A DNA stretch of 43,292 bases, taken from contig SDNX01000010.1 of the NCBI GenBank assembly GCA_004524545.1, positions 1 through 43,292 on the forward strand, in the 5' to 3' direction. Source of the stretch: Promethearchaeota archaeon (GTDB lineage: Archaea > Asgardarchaeota > Lokiarchaeia > Sigyniarchaeales > Promethearchaeaceae). The notes under the pieces are model-generated. The model saw only the letters and a list, made by a program, of their open reading frames with translations. It did not search any database and had not been told where the DNA came from. Within the stretch, counting starts at the first letter, position 1. The number at the start of each line of letters is the position of its first letter. A program made the position numbers and the translations under genes. Of this stretch, positions 43,214 to 43,292 are shown in pieces.

Positions 43214-43292
43214 TTATTTTTTTCTTAGATTCTTTTTTATTATAACACCGATTGTAACCACCGCAATTAGACCAATTATGAGTATTGAATAC
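43214..43292 (-). CDS. C-terminal membrane anchor of a gene running off the window
   Basis: On the minus strand the last 25 codons read YSILIIGLIAVVTIGVIIKK followed by NLRKK and a TAA. A single hydrophobic helix followed by a short basic tail is typical of a surface protein with a C-terminal anchor. Only this end is visible. Chance cannot be ruled out at this length, but the pattern is strong and the gene direction (convergent with aconitase) is sensible. Confidence 0.5.
   Translation of the reverse strand, partial: YSILIIGLIAVVTIGVIIKKNLRKK

Noticed and set aside
1-43292. CRISPR arrays, insertion sequences, integrase or prophage genes
   Set aside because: No regularly spaced repeats, transposase motifs or phage genes are visible. 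The only tandem repeat is the coding repeat at 20342-20485.

Overview
The window looks like chromosomal DNA of an archaeon, most likely an Asgard archaeon and plausibly of the Heimdallarchaeia. The signs seen are A+T-rich DNA, archaeal-type ribosome binding sites (for example GAGGTGAT before 36510), TATA-like boxes about 25-30 nt before likely transcript starts, a cyclic 2,3-diphosphoglycerate synthetase-like gene, a Ras-like small GTPase, a CBS protein with a longin/roadblock-like tail, and an ATP-citrate lyase that reads very like the eukaryotic enzyme. The lineage is an inference; there is no rRNA or other phylogenetic marker here.

Left part (1-11.7 kb): a winged-helix protein, a CoA-disulfide reductase/NADH oxidase-type flavoprotein, a CBS-domain sensor, a methyltransferase, a SIS-domain sugar phosphate enzyme, then a nitrogen/amino-acid block: ornithine aminotransferase, carbamate kinase, a kynurenine formamidase-like hydrolase, a GPH-type transporter, an (ornithine) carbamoyltransferase with changed substrate-site motifs, and an OsmC-family protein.

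Middle (11.7-23.2 kb): a three-gene minus-strand operon (AOR-family tungsten enzyme, a 697-aa fused 2Fe-2S/FAD/2x4Fe-4S/BFD dehydrogenase subunit, and a DAO-type FAD subunit), a frameshifted small GTPase, the cPGS-like protein, a DUF1801 protein plus the relic of a second copy, a polytopic membrane protein with three exact-period 16-aa repeats in its tail, and kynureninase.

Right part (23.2-43.2 kb): a TCA-cycle supercluster in two divergent arms around about 30.53-30.64 kb. The minus arm holds sucC, sucD, a frameshifted small membrane gene, aclB, aclA and isocitrate dehydrogenase; the plus arm holds korA (gamma-alpha fusion), korB, sdhA, sdhB, fumC, an FMN-dependent alpha-hydroxyacid dehydrogenase, citrate synthase and aconitase. 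Every cycle step is covered except malate dehydrogenase, whose place between fumarase and citrate synthase is taken by the FMN enzyme. Citrate synthase and ATP-citrate lyase are both present, so the set could run oxidatively, reductively, or export acetyl-CoA from citrate. The amino-acid genes plausibly feed it: citrulline/ornithine (and perhaps proline) to glutamate semialdehyde, glutamate and 2-oxoglutarate. Two genes are broken by an apparent loss of one base in a homopolymer, which may be sequencing error rather than biology.
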